A stretch of 64,000 bases of DNA, from positions 4,588,001 to 4,652,000 of the forward strand of contig CBDEVP010000001.1 of assembly GCA_965243485.1 (NCBI GenBank), in the 5' to 3' direction. Positions 45,436-53,969 of the stretch are shown in pieces. Under the pieces are notes generated by a model. That model saw nothing but the letters and a program-made list of their open reading frames with translations, did no database searches and was not told the DNA's origin. This stretch comes from UBA7330 sp965243485 (lineage in GTDB: Bacteria > Bacteroidota > Bacteroidia > Cytophagales > Cyclobacteriaceae). The position numbers were made by a program, and so were the translations under genes. Position 1 is the first letter of the stretch, and every line of letters begins with the position of its first letter.

Positions 45436-46869
45436 ATGTATTTCAACGATTTTAGTTTAGCCTCATTTCTGATCATTGTACTCGGGTGGTACATTCTTCA
45501 ATCAATTGCCTATTATAAATTTTTTGAAAAAGCCGACAAACCAGGATGGATTGGTTTTGTACCCTTCTACAATTATGTGGTTCACATGGAAATCGTTGGC
45601 CGGCCCAAGTGGTGGGTAGCACTTCTGCTGGTGCCTGTTGTGAATTTTTTTATTGCGCTTACGATTCATCTGGACCTGTTGAAATCATTTGGCAGATATA
45701 CCTATTTTGACCAGGCAGTAGGCGTGGCATTCGCTCCCTTCTACATGCTTTATGTGGCCTATTCGAAAACACAGTATTTGGGAAAAGCAACAGAATTACC
45801 CAAAAAAGTTAAAACCATTGGACAGGAATGGTTTGAAGCCATCGTTTTTGCGGTTTTTGCAGCTACCTTTATCCGGTGGGTGTTTATGGAGGCCTATGTG
45901 ATCCCTACTCCTTCCATGGAGCGCTCCTTGCTTGTGGGAGATTTTCTCTTTGTCAGTAAGATCAACTACGGACCAAGAACGCCCAAAACGCCACTTCAGA
46001 TACCTCTTACTCATGCCAAGATCTGGGGCACTGAAATGCAATCTTATATCGACTGGTTCAAATTGCCTCAGCTGAGATTGCCTTCGTTAGACAAAGTGAG
46101 AAGAAATGATGTGGTTGTCTTTAATTACCCACCAGAGTTTGAACATCCCAAAGACCTGAGAACCCACTACATTAAGCGCTGCGTGGCAATACCCGGTGAT
46201 GTACTGGAGATCAAAAGAGGACAGGTATATATTGATGGTCAGCCGGCTGAAAATCCAGACCTGATGCAATTCAAATATTATGTAGAGACAGACCAGGTGA
46301 TCCGGGACCGTATTTTCAGTGACTATAACATCTGGGAATTCAGACCTTATGCCATGTCAGGTGATTCCCGTGGATACATCGTTTTGACTACCGGTGAGGT
46401 AGCAAAAGAGCTTGAAAGGCTTGAATTCATCAAAAGTGTAGAGCCAGTATTTGCAGAAGAAGATTTTGTAGAATCACGGATCTTCCCAAATGCCAACCTC
46501 TTCCCATGGAACGCCGATTACTACGGTCCTTTAGAGATCCCCGGAGAGGGTATGACCATAGACATCAATGAAGAGTCTTTGGCAAAATACGGATCAACCA
46601 TCCTGGATTATGAAGAACTGGAAGATACTGAGATCTCAGACGATCAGCTGATCATTGATGGCAAGCCTGTTACACAATATACATTCACGAAGGATTACTA
46701 CTTCATGATGGGTGACAATCGCCACAATTCTGAAGACTCCCGCTACTGGGGCTTTGTGCCTGCCGACTTTGTTGTCGGAGAGGCCTCTTTCATCTGGATG
46801 TCCTTCAATGAAAGCGGATCACTGTTGAGCAAGATCAGGTGGAGCCGGCTATTCAATGGCATTGAATAA
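45436..46869 (+). CDS. lepB: Signal peptidase I with extra N-terminal membrane domain
   Basis: 477 residues. The first about 115 residues are a membrane domain (DUF5684-like: KFFEKADKPGWIGFVPFYNY) not present in Escherichia coli LepB. The S26 peptidase follows: catalytic Ser160 in VIPTPSMERSLL, catalytic Lys247 in HYIKRCVAIPGD, and the last box MGDNRHNSEDSRYWGFVP. A long insertion of about 150 residues (about 255-420) separates the last two, as in other Bacteroidota. It removes signal peptides from exported proteins, several of which are encoded nearby. Confidence 0.95.
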   Translation: MYFNDFSLASFLIIVLGWYILQSIAYYKFFEKADKPGWIGFVPFYNYVVHMEIVGRPKWWVALLLVPVVNFFIALTIHLDLLKSFGRYTYFDQAVGVAFAPFYMLYVAYSKTQYLGKATELPKKVKTIGQEWFEAIVFAVFAATFIRWVFMEAYVIPTPSMERSLLVGDFLFVSKINYGPRTPKTPLQIPLTHAKIWGTEMQSYIDWFKLPQLRLPSLDKVRRNDVVVFNYPPEFEHPKDLRTHYIKRCVAIPGDVLEIKRGQVYIDGQPAENPDLMQFKYYVETDQVIRDRIFSDYNIWEFRPYAMSGDSRGYIVLTTGEVAKELERLEFIKSVEPVFAEEDFVESRIFPNANLFPWNADYYGPLEIPGEGMTIDINEESLAKYGSTILDYEELEDTEISDDQLIIDGKPVTQYTFTKDYYFMMGDNRHNSEDSRYWGFVPADFVVGEASFIWMSFNESGSLLSKIRWSRLFNGIE

Positions 46870-46874
46870 ATCCT

Positions 46875-47537
46875 TTACCATTCCACCGGTGGCTTCCCTT
46901 TACTGATCAGGTATTCGTTGGCTTTGGAAAAAGGTCTGCTGCCAAAAAAGCCCCGGCCTGCAGAGAATGGAGACGGATGTGGTGATTTTATGACCAGGTT
47001 TTTATCTGTGGGAATTACCTCCCCTTTTCGTTGCGCATAGGCCCCCCAGAGGATATATACAACTTCACTTGTACGGGTTGCAAGGGTACGTATCACCGCA
47101 TCGGTAAATTGCTCCCATCCCTTGTTCTGATGAGAGCCTGCTTCACGGGCCCTTACCGTAAGCGTGGCATTGAGTAAAAGAACACCCTGCTCCGCCCAGC
47201 GCTCCAGACTCCCGTTTTGCGGGAATTCCTTTCCAAGATCGGATTTCATCTCCTTAAAAATATTGATCAGTGATGGCGGCATCGTGATGTTTTCAGTTAC
47301 AGAAAAGCACAGTCCATTGGCCTGTCCGGGACCGTGATAAGGATCCTGTCCAATGATCACCACCTTCACCTTCTCCATGGGGCATAGATCAAAAGCCCTG
47401 AAGATCTTGTTACCAGGAGGGTATACGGTTTTTTGCTGATATTCTGACTTTACAAAGTGCACAAGGTCACTGAAATACGGCTTCTCAAATTCCTCCTGCA
47501 GCACTTTCCGCCATCCGGGCTCAATTTTTACATCCAT
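46875..47537 (-). CDS. ung: Uracil-DNA glycosylase
   Basis: 220 residues. Family 1 signatures: VIIGQDPYHGPGQANGL with catalytic Asp65, LLLNATLTV, and HPSPFSAGRGFFG with the second catalytic His. It removes uracil from DNA as the first step of base excision repair. Convergent with lepB (5 bp gap). Divergent from apaG across a 70-bp A/T-rich spacer. No anomalies. Confidence 0.97.
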   Translation of the reverse strand: MDVKIEPGWRKVLQEEFEKPYFSDLVHFVKSEYQQKTVYPPGNKIFRAFDLCPMEKVKVVIIGQDPYHGPGQANGLCFSVTENITMPPSLINIFKEMKSDLGKEFPQNGSLERWAEQGVLLLNATLTVRAREAGSHQNKGWEQFTDAVIRTLATRTSEVVYILWGAYAQRKGEVIPTDKNLVIKSPHPSPFSAGRGFFGSRPFSKANEYLISKGKPPVEW

Positions 47538-47607
47538 TTAATTGTTGAATTTTTTTTTGATCCTGGCAAAATAAAAAAATAATTGGTTTAATTTTCGGGC
47601 GTTAGAA

Positions 47608-47997
47608 ATGATGATAACCGAGATCACAAAAGGCATTCAGGTAACTGTTCAGGTGGAGTTCCAACCAGAATACTCCAATCCCGTGCAGAATCACTTTGTA
47701 TTTACCTACCAGATCACCATCGAAAACAAGAGTGATAAGACCATCCAGCTCATCTCGCGGCACTGGGAGATTGATGATATCACCTTCCCCAAGCGGGAAG
47801 TGGAAGGCGAAGGTGTGGTAGGAAAACAGCCAATCCTCGAACCGGGCCAATCCCATCATTATGTTTCCGGGTGTAACCTGAAGTCGGGCATTGGTAAAAT
47901 GCAGGGCTACTATATCATGGAGCACCTCGTAAGCGGCCGGCAATTTCCTGTCAATATCCCTGCTTTTGAAATGATCGTCCCATTCAAGCTCAACTGA
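47608..47997 (+). CDS. apaG: ApaG domain protein
   Basis: 129 residues, all beta. Matches ApaG: VQVEFQPEYSNPVQNHFVF then YQITIENKSDKTIQLISRHW and the glycine-rich end KSGIGKMQGYYIM. ApaG has a fibronectin-type fold and is linked to stress tolerance and magnesium or cobalt homeostasis in enterobacteria; its molecular role is unclear. The next gene starts 4 bp downstream, suggesting a two-gene operon. Confidence 0.93.
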   Translation: MMITEITKGIQVTVQVEFQPEYSNPVQNHFVFTYQITIENKSDKTIQLISRHWEIDDITFPKREVEGEGVVGKQPILEPGQSHHYVSGCNLKSGIGKMQGYYIMEHLVSGRQFPVNIPAFEMIVPFKLN

Positions 47998-48001
47998 TCG
48001 T

Positions 48002-48763
48002 TTGACTTTTTTCAGGATCGTCGAATACCTTCGATACCGATGGCGCGCAAAGAACGCTCATGGCATTCACTCCCCCTTCGTTTTTGATCTTTATAATCAG
48101 GTATTGCATGGGTCTGTGGACGACCCTGGGATTGAGGAAAAGATAAGCAAAAGATATTTGCAGAATCCTTCAAAGGTCCGGTTTAGAGATCCAAAGGTAA
48201 ATCAGTCAGTCAATACCACCATCCGAAACCTTGCCAGACAAAGCTGGAGTGGAAAAAAATTCTCCTTTTTTCTAATGCAACTTTGCGAATGGCTGGAAGC
48301 AAAGTCTTTTCTGGAAACAGGTACTTCTTTGGGTATCACAATTTCTGTAGTAGCTCAAGCCAGCGGACTGAATAAGCTTCATTCGATCGAAGGATCACAG
48401 AAACTGGCTGATCTTGCCCGGGAGCTAAACTTTGTTCCTCCGAACAAAGAACTGACCATCATTCAGGGCAAGGTTCAGGATACTTTTGGGGAAATATTAA
48501 TTAAGGCAGATCCTGAAGTGATCTTTCTGGATGCTGATCACCGGTCGGAGACGATCTTCTTTTACATGGATTGTATCAGCAGACATAAAAAGTCCGTGAA
48601 AGCCATTGTCATTCACGACATCTACTGGTCCCGTGACATGAAAAAAGCCTGGAATGCGGTCTGTCATGATCCGCAATATCCGTTGACTATCGACTGTTTT
48701 CATATGGGGATCCTCTTTCCAAAGATGAAGATGGAAAAGCAGCATTTTGTGCTTAGGTACTGA
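48002..48763 (+). CDS. Class I SAM-dependent methyltransferase-like protein
   Basis: 253 residues from a TTG start. The N-terminal RYRWRAKNAHGIHSPFVFDL is a motif I associate with a Bacteroidota-specific group; then ETGTSLGITISVVAQA is the SAM-binding Gly-rich loop, EVIFLDADHRSETI is the motif after strand four, and IVIHDIYWSRDMKKAW the C-terminal part, like O-methyltransferases of the caffeoyl-CoA type. The substrate is unknown. Located 4 bp after apaG. Confidence 0.75.
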   Translation: MTFFRIVEYLRYRWRAKNAHGIHSPFVFDLYNQVLHGSVDDPGIEEKISKRYLQNPSKVRFRDPKVNQSVNTTIRNLARQSWSGKKFSFFLMQLCEWLEAKSFLETGTSLGITISVVAQASGLNKLHSIEGSQKLADLARELNFVPPNKELTIIQGKVQDTFGEILIKADPEVIFLDADHRSETIFFYMDCISRHKKSVKAIVIHDIYWSRDMKKAWNAVCHDPQYPLTIDCFHMGILFPKMKMEKQHFVLRY

Positions 48764-48830
48764 TCTCTCAGGTTATTTATCGATTTCTCATTCAAAAGGT
48801 TATTTTTGCCGCAAAATCAATCTTGTGAAG

Positions 48831-49754
48831 ATGGAGAATACATCGGATACCAGTAAATCAGCTTTTCCCTTTTCGGGTGACCGGAAGAAGGTCTTCTACT
48901 GGGTGCTGGCCATACTGTTCCTTATTTTATGTTTTTTTATTTATTTAAGCATCAGGCTCAGCAACCAAAATGAAAAACAGGCTTTGGAGTTGAGCAACAC
49001 CATACTACAGCTTGATTCGATCTCCGGGGAGTTGGATGAGCGGATCCTGACCATCCGGGAGCTTGGCGGTGAAGTTGATACCCTGCTCAAGATCAAGACC
49101 CAGCTGGAAGAAGAGAAAAAGCAACTACTTACCCAACAGAAAAATCAGCAATCCCTGATCACTACCCTTCGGGGAAAAGTGGACGGATATCAGGAACTGT
49201 TGCTGATGAAAGACGAAGAAATCGAAGAGCTCAGAGCCATGAATGAGGTGCTCTTGTCGGAAAATAATACTTTGAAAGTTGAGAAACAGGAACTCAACCA
49301 GTCCATCAGGCAGATCAATGAAGAAAAGTCTCAACTACAGGAAAAAGTGGCCTTTGCCTCGAGATTAAGAGCCGAAGATCTCAAAGTTTTTGCAGTCAAT
49401 GAATCTGGTAATGAAAGAGAAACAGAATTCAGGAATCGCCATATCAATCAGCTAAAAATATCTTTTACCGTTTCAGAGAATGAAGTGGCGCCCATCGAGG
49501 GTAAATCCCTGCTGGTCCGAGTGGTGGCTCCTGATGGCAATGTTTTATTTGATACTACCAGAGGTTCGGGGACATTTATGTACGAAGGACGGGAAATGTT
49601 TTACACGATAGAAGAAGAGATACTGTATGATAAAAAGAGTCAGCTGGTCACGCTGTACTACGACAAGGGGAGCGAATTTTCCGTTGGCAATCACCAGGTA
49701 GAAGTCTATACCGATAACTATCTCATGGGGTCCGGTACATTTATTGTGAAATAA
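48831..49754 (+). CDS. Membrane-anchored coiled-coil protein, unknown function
   Basis: About 307 residues from the ATG at 48831. A cytoplasmic start, one membrane helix (VFYWVLAILFLILCFFIYLS), a coiled coil of about 140 residues rich in Glu, Gln and Leu, and a C-terminal beta domain (FAVNESGNERET..., SGTFMYEGREMFYTIEEEI). The longer frame from 48747 overlaps the preceding gene and adds a sequence with no support. TATTTTTG at 48801-48808 could be its -7 box, but no TTG box is paired with it. Such proteins are often misnamed ParA-like in Bacteroidota. Confidence 0.75.
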   Translation: MENTSDTSKSAFPFSGDRKKVFYWVLAILFLILCFFIYLSIRLSNQNEKQALELSNTILQLDSISGELDERILTIRELGGEVDTLLKIKTQLEEEKKQLLTQQKNQQSLITTLRGKVDGYQELLLMKDEEIEELRAMNEVLLSENNTLKVEKQELNQSIRQINEEKSQLQEKVAFASRLRAEDLKVFAVNESGNERETEFRNRHINQLKISFTVSENEVAPIEGKSLLVRVVAPDGNVLFDTTRGSGTFMYEGREMFYTIEEEILYDKKSQLVTLYYDKGSEFSVGNHQVEVYTDNYLMGSGTFIVK

Positions 49755-49776
49755 GGATTACAGAGTCCTTTGATTG

Positions 49777-49807
49777 TTTGCCTTTTAACAATCTTTCGCT
49801 ACTTTTG
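49777..49807 (+). promoter_or_regulatory. Promoter of the rpsF-rpsR-rplI operon
   Basis: TTTG at 49777-49780, a 19-nt spacer and TACTTTTG at 49800-49807: a full match to the Bacteroidota consensus. Expected start near 49814, leaving about 26 nt before the rpsF ATG. Confidence 0.72.
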
Positions 49808-49839
49808 CACCTCAATTTTTTCGAACAATTTAACAAACA

Positions 49840-50208
49840 ATGCAAAAACAATACGAGACGGTATTCATTTTAACTCCCGTTTTGTCTGAAGCTCAGATGA
49901 AGGATGCTGTCCAAAAATTCAAAGGAATTCTCACCGATGGTGGTGCGAAGATCATCAATGATGAGGATTGGGGCCTGAAAAAACTGGCTTATCCGATCCA
50001 GCACAAGACCACCGGGTTTTACCATTTATTTGAATTTGAGGCAGAAACAAGCTTGATCAACAAGCTCGAGACAGAATACAGAAGGGATGAAAAGGTAATG
50101 AGATTCCTTACGACCGTGCTTGACAAGCACGCGATCGTTTACAACGAAAGACGCAGAAAAGGTGAATTCAACAAGCCAAAAGCTGAAAAAGAGGAGGTGG
50201 CATCATGA
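49840..50208 (+). CDS. rpsF: 30S ribosomal protein S6
   Basis: 122 residues. Conserved start KQYETVFILTPVLSEAQM, core KKLAYPIQHKTTGFYHLFEF and the RRDEKVMRFLTTVLD segment of S6, with a charged tail. First gene of the S6-S18-L9 operon. The ATGA overlap with rpsR at 50205-50208 indicates coupled translation. S6 binds 16S rRNA together with S18 and, in other bacteria, the pair can regulate its own mRNA. Confidence 0.98.
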   Translation: MQKQYETVFILTPVLSEAQMKDAVQKFKGILTDGGAKIINDEDWGLKKLAYPIQHKTTGFYHLFEFEAETSLINKLETEYRRDEKVMRFLTTVLDKHAIVYNERRRKGEFNKPKAEKEEVAS

Positions 50209-50456
50209 CATTACAGAACGAACCTGTTAACAGAGAACAGAAGAAAGACAAGTACTGCCGGTTCAAGAAGAATGGTATCAAGTACATTGATTACAAGGAT
50301 GCAAATTTCCTGTTGAAGTTTGTGAACGAGCAGGGTAAGTTGCTTCCCAGAAGAATCACAGGCACCAGTCTGAAATATCAGCGAAAAGTCGGACAGGCTG
50401 TCAAGCGTGCCCGTCACCTGGCGCTTCTACCCTATGTGACTGACTCCTTAAAGTAA
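50205..50456 (+). CDS. rpsR: 30S ribosomal protein S18
   Basis: 83 residues. CRFKKNGIKYIDYKDANFLL and RITGTSLKYQRKVGQAVKRAR are the S18 signature. It contains a single cysteine and no zinc-binding set, so it is the zinc-independent (C-minus) form. Forms a heterodimer with S6 on the platform of the 30S subunit. Starts inside the rpsF stop; rplI follows after 7 bp. Confidence 0.98.
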   Translation: MTLQNEPVNREQKKDKYCRFKKNGIKYIDYKDANFLLKFVNEQGKLLPRRITGTSLKYQRKVGQAVKRARHLALLPYVTDSLK

Positions 50457-50463
50457 AAAGCCC

Positions 50464-50907
50464 ATGGAAATTATATTAAAAGAAGATATCAAGGGATTGG
50501 GCTACAAAAACGACACGGTTAATGTAAAGCCCGGATACGGTCGAAACTATCTGATCCCTCAGGGTCTGGCCATCATTGCAAACAAGTCTAACAGTAAGAT
50601 GATCGAAGAGAACATCCGGCAGGCTGCACATAAGGCTGAAAAGCTGAAAAATGATGCTGAGGATGTGGCTAAGAAGATCGGTGATCTGGTATTGGAAATC
50701 AAGACCAAGGCTGGTGAAAGCGGTAAGATCTTTGGAGCAGTCACAGCCTTGCAGGTCGCAGATGCATTGAAGGCCAAGGGATTTGACATCGATCGGAAAA
50801 GGATCTCATTTAATGGAAACATTAAAGATCTTGGTGAACACACTGTAACGCTCGATCTTCACAAGGAGGTACATCATGAAATTACAGTAAATGTCGTTTC
50901 CGAGTAA
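50464..50907 (+). CDS. rplI: 50S ribosomal protein L9
   Basis: 147 residues. N-terminal domain with EIILKEDIKGLGYKNDTVNV and the PGYGRNYLIPQGLA motif, a long connecting helix, and a C-terminal domain beginning near ESGKIFGAVTALQVADALK. Two-lobed shape and length are normal for L9. It ends the ribosomal operon, just upstream of an intrinsic terminator. Confidence 0.98.
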   Translation: MEIILKEDIKGLGYKNDTVNVKPGYGRNYLIPQGLAIIANKSNSKMIEENIRQAAHKAEKLKNDAEDVAKKIGDLVLEIKTKAGESGKIFGAVTALQVADALKAKGFDIDRKRISFNGNIKDLGEHTVTLDLHKEVHHEITVNVVSE

Positions 50908-50930
50908 TAAATGGATGATTTAGAAATACA

Positions 50931-50960
50931 AAGCCCTGGCGTTTCGTCGGGGTTTTTTAT
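50931..50960 (+). terminator. Intrinsic terminator of the S6-S18-L9 operon
   Basis: The eight-pair stem CCCTGGCG / CGTCGGGG (two G-T pairs) has a loop of three T and is followed by six T, 24 nt after the rplI stop. Confidence 0.8.
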
Positions 50961-50963
50961 TTG

Positions 50964-51030
50964 TTAACATCTAGTTAATCATTACATAGTATTCGCTTAA
51001 CATTTACTTATTCTATAAGCGATACCTTTA
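50964..51030 (+). promoter_or_regulatory. Pho-box-like direct repeat array and promoter upstream of the Na/Pi genes
   Basis: Four seven-base units, each 11 bp from the next: TTAACAT (50964-50970), TTAATCA (50975-50981), ATAGTAT (50986-50992, weak) and TTAACAT (50997-51003), with four-base spacers. TTAACA at an 11-bp step is the pattern of Bacillus PhoP boxes and the period of Escherichia coli Pho boxes. The array is followed by a -7 element TACCTTTA (51023-51030) without a TTG box, as expected of an activator-dependent promoter. The ATG of the first transporter gene is at 51076. Confidence 0.5.
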
Positions 51031-51075
51031 CACTCCTAAATCGATCTCGACTAGAAACCACCCTGATAGAAAACC

Positions 51076-52803
51076 ATGAACTTCAGCTTGTTTGATCTGC
51101 TCACGTTACTGGGATCGCTAGGATTCTTCATTTATGGCATGAAGATCATGAGTGAAAGCATTCAGAGAGTCGCCGGCTCGAAAATGAGGGAGATCCTTAG
51201 CGCCATGACCTCCAACAGGTTTAAAGGGGTGCTCACCGGCTTTGTTATCACCAGCTTGGTGCAATCTTCATCGGCTACGACTGTTCTTGTGGTAAGCTTT
51301 GTGAATGCGGGCTTATTGTCTCTTATTGAGGCAATCGGCGTGATCATGGGAGCCAATATTGGAACGACAGTTACAGCCTGGTTGATTTCAATCATAGGAT
51401 TTAAAGTAAAAATTTCAGCTTACGCCCTGCCTATCATTGCGGTAGGGTTTCCGTTAATTTTTTTCAACAGGGATAAATTGAAATCCTGGGGTGAGGTATT
51501 GATAGGTTTTGCATTACTTTTCCTGGGTTTGGAGTTTCTGAAAGATGCAGTACCTAATCTTCAGAATAATCCCCAAATCCTGGAGTTTCTGGCAAACTAT
51601 ACGGACTTGGGATTTATATCTACCATCATTTTTGTGATTATAGGTACGCTGATCACAGTGGTGGTCCAATCATCAAGTGCATCAATGGCTCTCACGTTGG
51701 TAATGGCCAATAATGGATGGATCCCTTTTGAGTTGGCCGCTGCCATGGTGTTGGGTGAAAATATTGGTACCACAATTACTGCTAACCTGGCGGCTCTTGT
51801 AGCAAACTTCCATGCCAAAAGAGCGGCTTTTGCTCACTTCATTTTTAATGTGTTTGGTGTGGTCTGGATCATCGCTGTGTTGCACCCGGTACTACTTTTG
51901 ATCTCCTCAGTAATGATGTCCTTTGGTAGTGCCGACCCCTTCACCAACCCTGAAAGCATCCCAATCTCCCTCTCCGTTTTTCACTCTGCTTTCAACATCA
52001 CCAATACCCTCCTCCTGGTATGGTTTTGTCCGCTTATTGCCAAAGTGGCCATTAGGTTTGTGAAATCCAAAGAGGAAGAAAATACAGGATTACAGTATAT
52101 CAATGCCGGTATGTTGAGCACTGCTGAGTTATCCATAGAGCAAGCCAAAAAAGAGATCGTGAGGTTTGGTCAGATGATCCGGGAAATGTCCAAGTTTTTC
52201 GGTCAGCTTTTGGACGCAACAAAAGCAAAAAAACAGAAAAAACTGCTAAAGAAAATTCAGAAATACGAAGTACTTACTGATACGCTGGAAGATGAAATTT
52301 CATCCTACCTGCTTCAGATCTCTTTGGACAAGAGCCTGAGCATTGACGGTAGTGAAAAAGTAGCCATACTTCTCAGCACTTCCAACGAGCTTGAAAGGAT
52401 CGGAGACATATTCTTCCAGATGTCGAAAGATATAGACACCAAGATGGAAAAGGGACTGGCTTTCACCGAAAAACAGTTTAATAACCTTTACAAAATGCTG
52501 GAATATGTTGATGATGCTTTGACCGTCATGGTAGAGAATATCAATGGATTCCCCGGTCATGGAAATTACGAAATCGCCTTAAAAATCGAAGATAAAATTA
52601 ACGGCCTGAGAGACAAACTAAGAAAAGATCAGATCAACGGATCCGATAAGAAGTCCACAAACAAAATCACCGGAAACCTTTACAAAGATATCTATCACTT
52701 ATGCGAAAAAATTGGTGACCATATCATCAGCATAAGCGAAGACATCGTCACCAACAAAGAAAAGACCGCAGTCACCGTAAAGGAGTCGCCCGGAGATGAA
52801 TGA
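51076..52803 (+). CDS. Na/Pi cotransporter family protein with C-terminal PhoU-like domain
   Basis: 575 residues. Two inverted halves of the Na/Pi (SLC34/YjbB) family are marked by TSLVQSSSATTVLVVSFVNAG and VVQSSSASMALTLVMANNG, each followed by a GANIGTT / GENIGTT motif. From about residue 340 a helical PhoU-like domain (TDTLEDEISSYLLQISLDKSL) follows. The protein should import phosphate with sodium, or regulate its uptake through the PhoU part. It overlaps the next transporter gene by 8 bp and sits behind a Pho-box-like array. Confidence 0.94.
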   Translation: MNFSLFDLLTLLGSLGFFIYGMKIMSESIQRVAGSKMREILSAMTSNRFKGVLTGFVITSLVQSSSATTVLVVSFVNAGLLSLIEAIGVIMGANIGTTVTAWLISIIGFKVKISAYALPIIAVGFPLIFFNRDKLKSWGEVLIGFALLFLGLEFLKDAVPNLQNNPQILEFLANYTDLGFISTIIFVIIGTLITVVVQSSSASMALTLVMANNGWIPFELAAAMVLGENIGTTITANLAALVANFHAKRAAFAHFIFNVFGVVWIIAVLHPVLLLISSVMMSFGSADPFTNPESIPISLSVFHSAFNITNTLLLVWFCPLIAKVAIRFVKSKEEENTGLQYINAGMLSTAELSIEQAKKEIVRFGQMIREMSKFFGQLLDATKAKKQKKLLKKIQKYEVLTDTLEDEISSYLLQISLDKSLSIDGSEKVAILLSTSNELERIGDIFFQMSKDIDTKMEKGLAFTEKQFNNLYKMLEYVDDALTVMVENINGFPGHGNYEIALKIEDKINGLRDKLRKDQINGSDKKSTNKITGNLYKDIYHLCEKIGDHIISISEDIVTNKEKTAVTVKESPGDE

Positions 52804-53893
52804 AAGACTCTACGCTCATTCTTTTTGGAGAAATATACTGATCATCCTTTTCTCCATCCTGTGCTTTTTGCTGTCTATCATTTGGCTGGGTCAGGGATTT
52901 AGCAAGATCGGGAAAGAGACTGCCGAATCCATTATTATTGCCACTTCTAATCCTTTCATCGGATTATTTATCGGTCTATTGGCAACGGCCATCCTTCAAA
53001 GCAGCTCAACCACCACATCCCTTGCGGTAGCTGCAGTAGCTGCCGGATCGCTTTCGCTACAACATGCCGTGCCCATTGTGATTGGTGCCAATGCCGGCAC
53101 AACCATTACCAGCACCATAGTCTCCATGAGCTATATCACTTCTACTGGTGAATTCAGGAAAGCGGTGGCCGGAGGTACCATCCACGACTTCTTTAATATT
53201 CTCACCATCATCATTTTATTTCCTCTGGAACTGAGATACGGCCTCCTTACCAATCTGAGTCAATTCTTTGTACAGTTTATGCATGTGGATGCTTCAAATG
53301 GATTTAAGATGAATTTTTTTGGATTGGTAGAGATCATAGACAGTGTAGGTAATGTACTGATCAGATGGGTTGGAGCACTTGGATTGATTGTGGGTTCTTT
53401 TCTTTTATTATTTATGGCGGTCAAGGTGATTTCACAGGTGCTATCCAGTGAGCTCATTGGAAATGCAAGAAGCAGGTTTGAAAGTGTTTTCAATTCTCCG
53501 ATGAAATCCTTTGGATGGGGTCTTCTTTTGACGACCATCATCCAGTCCAGCTCCATCACCACTTCCCTGCTCGTACCTATGACTGCCACCGGAAAGATTA
53601 AAATTAACAATGCTTTGAGGTTCATCATTGGCGCCAATATCGGTACAACGCTTACCGCCATTCTGGCCTCGTTGTTCAAAAGTGAAGCTGCCATCAGCCT
53701 GGCGTTCACTCATTTCTTTTTTAATCTTATAGGTTCATTCATATTCCTTTTTGTGCCTTATGCATCAAGGATACCCATCGCACTTTCGCAATACCTTGGT
53801 TATATGTCAGAAAAGTATCGCATTATCGGACTGACTTACATCCTGATCTGCTTTTTTATCCTTCCTTTTGCACTCATTTACTTTAGCAGATAA
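52796..53893 (+). CDS. Second Na/Pi cotransporter family protein (no PhoU domain)
   Basis: 365 residues, eight or so helices, with the two family repeats ATAILQSSSTTTSLAVAAVAA and LTTIIQSSSITTSLLVPM followed by GANAGTT and GANIGTT motifs. It lacks the PhoU part of its neighbour. Start inside the 3' end of the first gene (8 bp overlap) means coupled translation, suggesting that both proteins work together or form one assembly. Paralogues in tandem can differ in affinity or ion use; sequence alone does not tell. Confidence 0.93.
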   Translation: MNERLYAHSFWRNILIILFSILCFLLSIIWLGQGFSKIGKETAESIIIATSNPFIGLFIGLLATAILQSSSTTTSLAVAAVAAGSLSLQHAVPIVIGANAGTTITSTIVSMSYITSTGEFRKAVAGGTIHDFFNILTIIILFPLELRYGLLTNLSQFFVQFMHVDASNGFKMNFFGLVEIIDSVGNVLIRWVGALGLIVGSFLLLFMAVKVISQVLSSELIGNARSRFESVFNSPMKSFGWGLLLTTIIQSSSITTSLLVPMTATGKIKINNALRFIIGANIGTTLTAILASLFKSEAAISLAFTHFFFNLIGSFIFLFVPYASRIPIALSQYLGYMSEKYRIIGLTYILICFFILPFALIYFSR

Positions 53894-53935
53894 CATCTTT
53901 ACATACTGTCCTTTTCAGGACCTTGTTCCATAAGA

Positions 53936-53955
53936 TTTAGTATCTTCATACTAAA
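53936..53955. promoter_or_regulatory. Perfect inverted repeat before the esterase gene
   Basis: TTTAGTAT-CTTC-ATACTAAA: two eight-base arms around four bases, ending 14 bp before the ATG at 53970. It could be an operator or a leader hairpin near the translation start. No T tract follows, so a terminator is unlikely. Confidence 0.4.
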
Positions 53956-53969
53956 CATCCGTTCCTAAC

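Noticed and set aside
53908..53921. Hairpin GTCCT-TTTC-AGGAC after the second Na/Pi gene as a terminator
   Set aside because: Short stem and no T tract after it.
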